Source: DASPXY01 sp038227745 (GTDB lineage: Bacteria; Planctomycetota; Planctomycetia; Gemmatales; Gemmataceae). Taken from it: a stretch of 18,053 nt of DNA. Made by a program: the position numbers and the translations under genes. The stretch lies in assembly GCA_038227745.1 (NCBI GenBank), contig JBBRPS010000096.1, forward strand, positions 1 to 18,053, in the 5' to 3' direction. Under the pieces are notes generated by a model. That model made no database searches and had not been told where the DNA came from. It saw nothing but the letters and a program-made list of their open reading frames with translations. Of the stretch, positions 16,593 through 18,053 are shown one piece after another. Positions within the stretch are counted from its first letter, which is position 1. Each line of letters opens with the position of its first letter.

Positions 16593-16999
16593 GTTGGCCC
16601 GCGCAGGTCCAGAACTGCGCCATCTCCCCTAACATGGTCGAAGAATCCCCCATGCAACTGTACGGACAATCACCTGGCGACTGCCAAGATGGCAGCCAAA
16701 GGGACTGATTTCATCTGGAGAGCCTCCTCTACCCTGCCCACAGACCCAGAGATGCCCGGCAAGGCCCCCGGCGGGCCGCTGGAGCCCTCCAAGAGGCTTA
16801 GGCAGCTCTGGGGCGTCTTTGCCCTACAGCCTCGATTTTGGGGCATCCTGAGCCGCTTCCGAATCTGTAAACACTTGAACAGTAACCTTGAGGGTATGCA
16901 ACGGTCCCGACCGTGCTCCGACCGTTCAACCGTCAGGCAGAGTCGCAGCGGCGACAGCCGGCCTCCCCTGGTTCGGTCATGGCCCACTCTATGCCCAAT

Positions 17000-17085
17000 G
17001 TTGCGCGGTTCGACGGCCGTGCCGCTGCGCGGCCCCATCCACGTCATGTCCAGCCGCCCCCCTGGTCACGATGTCCGGGTCAGCC
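17000..17085 (+). repeat. Diverged direct repeat, copy B
   Basis: This is the second copy of the segment at 16497-16592, offset by about 495 bp. Its best-matching block is ctggtcacgatgtccggg (17062-17079). Within the copy, the gtc-a-gatgtcc theme occurs twice about 25 bp apart (17042 and 17065), suggesting a shorter underlying unit. Confidence 0.45.
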
Positions 17086-17200
17086 CAACCCCGCGCGCAG
17101 CCTTGACCTTGTTTCTGGGTTTGAGGTTAGCCGTGACGCGAAGCGGGCAGCGGCGCTCGACCCTCGTCACGGCCCTGGGCCTTCCCCCGGCCGGACGCCG

Positions 17201-17230
17201 TTGCGAAGCCCCGCAGAGGTTAAATATCTA
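17201..17230 (+). promoter_or_regulatory. Possible promoter for the sigma-like gene
   Basis: A ttgcga box (17201-17206) lies 18 bases before tatcta (17225-17230), within the only strongly A/T-rich patch (17219-17248) near the gene. Match to a sigma-70 promoter is modest and planctomycete promoters are poorly defined, so this is a guess from position. Confidence 0.2.
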
Positions 17231-17283
17231 CAAAAAGCGTGGCATATTACCCGACTGCGAGCGGTTACTTTTGCTCGGAGCCA

Positions 17284-17328
17284 CGAGCCCCCCGACGCAT
17301 CGCCTGTGGCGGCGCGTCGAGGGGCTCG
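17284..17328 (+). promoter_or_regulatory. Long stem-loop in the leader of the sigma-like gene
   Basis: The arms 17284-17298 and 17314-17328 are inverted repeats of 15 bases with one mismatch. The 15-base loop contains a further cgcc/ggcg mini-stem (17301-17304 with 17308-17311). No T-run follows. It lies 144 bp before the sigma-like start, and a smaller stem (cgagc 17258-17262 with gctcg 17273-17277) precedes it. It could be part of a structured leader RNA or a protein-binding palindrome. Confidence 0.5.
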
Positions 17329-17410
17329 CGGTTTATACGGCACGCCGGACTTCACGCCGACCGTGAGCGTCCTGCATGCCACCTGGTCATGGTTGCCCTC
17401 GCGCGGTGCG

Positions 17411-17452
17411 GGGCGGTTTTGCTTTGGCAAGACCGCCCCTGACGGGGCGGTC
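17411..17452 (+). promoter_or_regulatory. Two mutually exclusive hairpins just upstream of the sigma-like gene
   Basis: Segment B, gaccgcccc (17431-17439), pairs perfectly over nine bases with segment C, ggggcggtc (17444-17452), across a four-base loop. The same B region with its two preceding bases (17429-17438) also pairs over nine of ten positions with segment A, gggcggtttt (17411-17420). A:B and B:C cannot form together. This resembles an attenuator or a translation switch, since the ribosome-binding site cggagg (17457-17462) begins only five bases after C. Confidence 0.45.
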
Positions 17453-17471
17453 CCTTCGGAGGTCCATCCCC

Positions 17472-18053
17472 ATGAGCGCGACTGCCACCTCAGCCCCCCT
17501 CCCTTCTGGCAATCAGCAGCACGCCTCCTTCCTGGCGATTGTGCCGCGCATCGCCGAGCACGGCCGCATCTACTTCCGCCACGTCAAGTGCCCCGCCAGG
17601 AAGGAAGATGCCGTCCAGGAAGTCCTCGCCCTGTGCTGGAAGTGGTTCGTCCGCCTGGCGCAGCAAGGCAAGGACGCCACCCAGTTCGCCAGCGCCCTGG
17701 CTTCCTACGCCGCCAAGGCCGTGCGCTCAGGCCGGCGCCTGTGCGGCACGGAGAAGGCCCGTGACGTCCTCTCCCCCTTGGCCCAGCAGCGGCACGGGTT
17801 CGTCGTGGAGAAGCTGCCCGACTTCAGCACGCTATCGAGCAACCCGCTGGAGGAGGCGCTGCACGACAACACCGTCTCCCCCGTCCCCGACCAGGTCGCG
17901 TTTCGCTCCGACTTCCCCGCCTGGAGGGGCACCCGGAGCGAGCGTGACCGCCGGCTCATCGACGACCTGATGGTGCGCGAGCGCACGCAGGCCGTGGCCC
18001 GCAAGTACGGCGTCAGTTCCGCCCGCGTCAGCCAGCTGCGCCGCGACTTCCAC
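17472..18053 (+). CDS. Sigma-factor-like helix-turn-helix protein (partial, runs off the window)
   Basis: The start at ATG 17472 is nine bases after cggagg. The first 194 residues are visible and the frame is open at the right edge. Residues 18-65 (FLAIVPRIAEHGRIYFRHVK, then REDAVQEVLALCWKWF-like) resemble sigma-70 region 2 of ECF-type factors, with the D46-A-V-Q-E-V core. Residues 158-193 form a helix-turn-helix like sigma region 4: LIDDLMVRERTQAVARKYG, then VSSARVSQLRRDF. Small sigma-like proteins of this kind are common in planctomycete accessory DNA. It could direct RNA polymerase or act as a plain DNA-binding regulator. Its leader carries strong RNA secondary structure. Target genes are unknown. 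Confidence 0.7.
   Translation, partial: MSATATSAPLPSGNQQHASFLAIVPRIAEHGRIYFRHVKCPARKEDAVQEVLALCWKWFVRLAQQGKDATQFASALASYAAKAVRSGRRLCGTEKARDVLSPLAQQRHGFVVEKLPDFSTLSSNPLEEALHDNTVSPVPDQVAFRSDFPAWRGTRSERDRRLIDDLMVRERTQAVARKYGVSSARVSQLRRDFH

Larger units (their letters stand above)
16203..17214. other. Gene-poor stretch with a diverged repeat pair
   Basis: No frame here has convincing protein character, although open frames exist in this GC-rich sequence. The stretch holds a near-perfect palindrome at 16401-16412 (ggcagcgctgcc), a less GC-rich section around 16620-16890, and two related segments described as a repeat pair. I see no tRNA, rRNA, CRISPR or clear promoter. Confidence 0.5.

Noticed and set aside
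16524..17366. Plus-strand open frame of about 280 codons in the gene-poor stretch.
   Set aside because: No protein-like pattern or ribosome-binding site, unusual Pro/Arg/Ser composition, and an overlapping frame of the same quality; not supported as a gene.

Overview
This is a GC-rich window (about two thirds G+C by eye) with almost all genes on the + strand. It looks like a bacterial defence island, most likely from a planctomycete of the Gemmata/Zavarzinella type. That placement is inferred from a sigma-like protein at the right end, WD40 and kinase-like gene debris, and a transposase fragment with the TSS-VES / RVKGTEKFW style seen in that phylum. It is not proven.

Left part (1-10578): a class 1 DISARM anti-phage locus. 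It reads: an N-terminally cut N6-adenine methyltransferase (drmMI), a three-gene insert (a small basic protein, a PD-(D/E)XK nuclease-like protein and a 192-aa unknown), then drmA (helicase), drmB (DUF1998) and drmC (phospholipase-D-type nuclease). From the nuclease onward each stop overlaps the next start by a few bases, so this is one translationally coupled operon. The methyltransferase begins just before its SAM-binding motif I, where a differently composed segment ends with its own basic reading frame. The system therefore looks decapitated by an insertion or rearrangement. drmD, expected to the left, is outside the window.

Middle part (10579-15552): two further nuclease or effector units. 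The first is a 791-aa protein with a C-terminal zinc ribbon and PD-(D/E)XK nuclease fold and a large unrecognised N-terminal region. The second is a pair: a TIR-like protein (candidate NAD-consuming effector) and a coupled PD-(D/E)XK nuclease-like partner. The partner gene carries a one-base frameshift and is cut off at its 3' end. These genes are the best candidates for undescribed defence components.

Right part (15550-18053): a scrap zone. The nuclease pseudogene runs in frame into a WD40-repeat fragment, then an antisense transposase 3' fragment, then a possible tail of another gene. About 1.25 kb without a convincing gene follows; it holds a diverged repeat pair about 495 bp apart and a strongly structured leader. 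Last comes the start of a sigma-factor-like gene that runs off the window.
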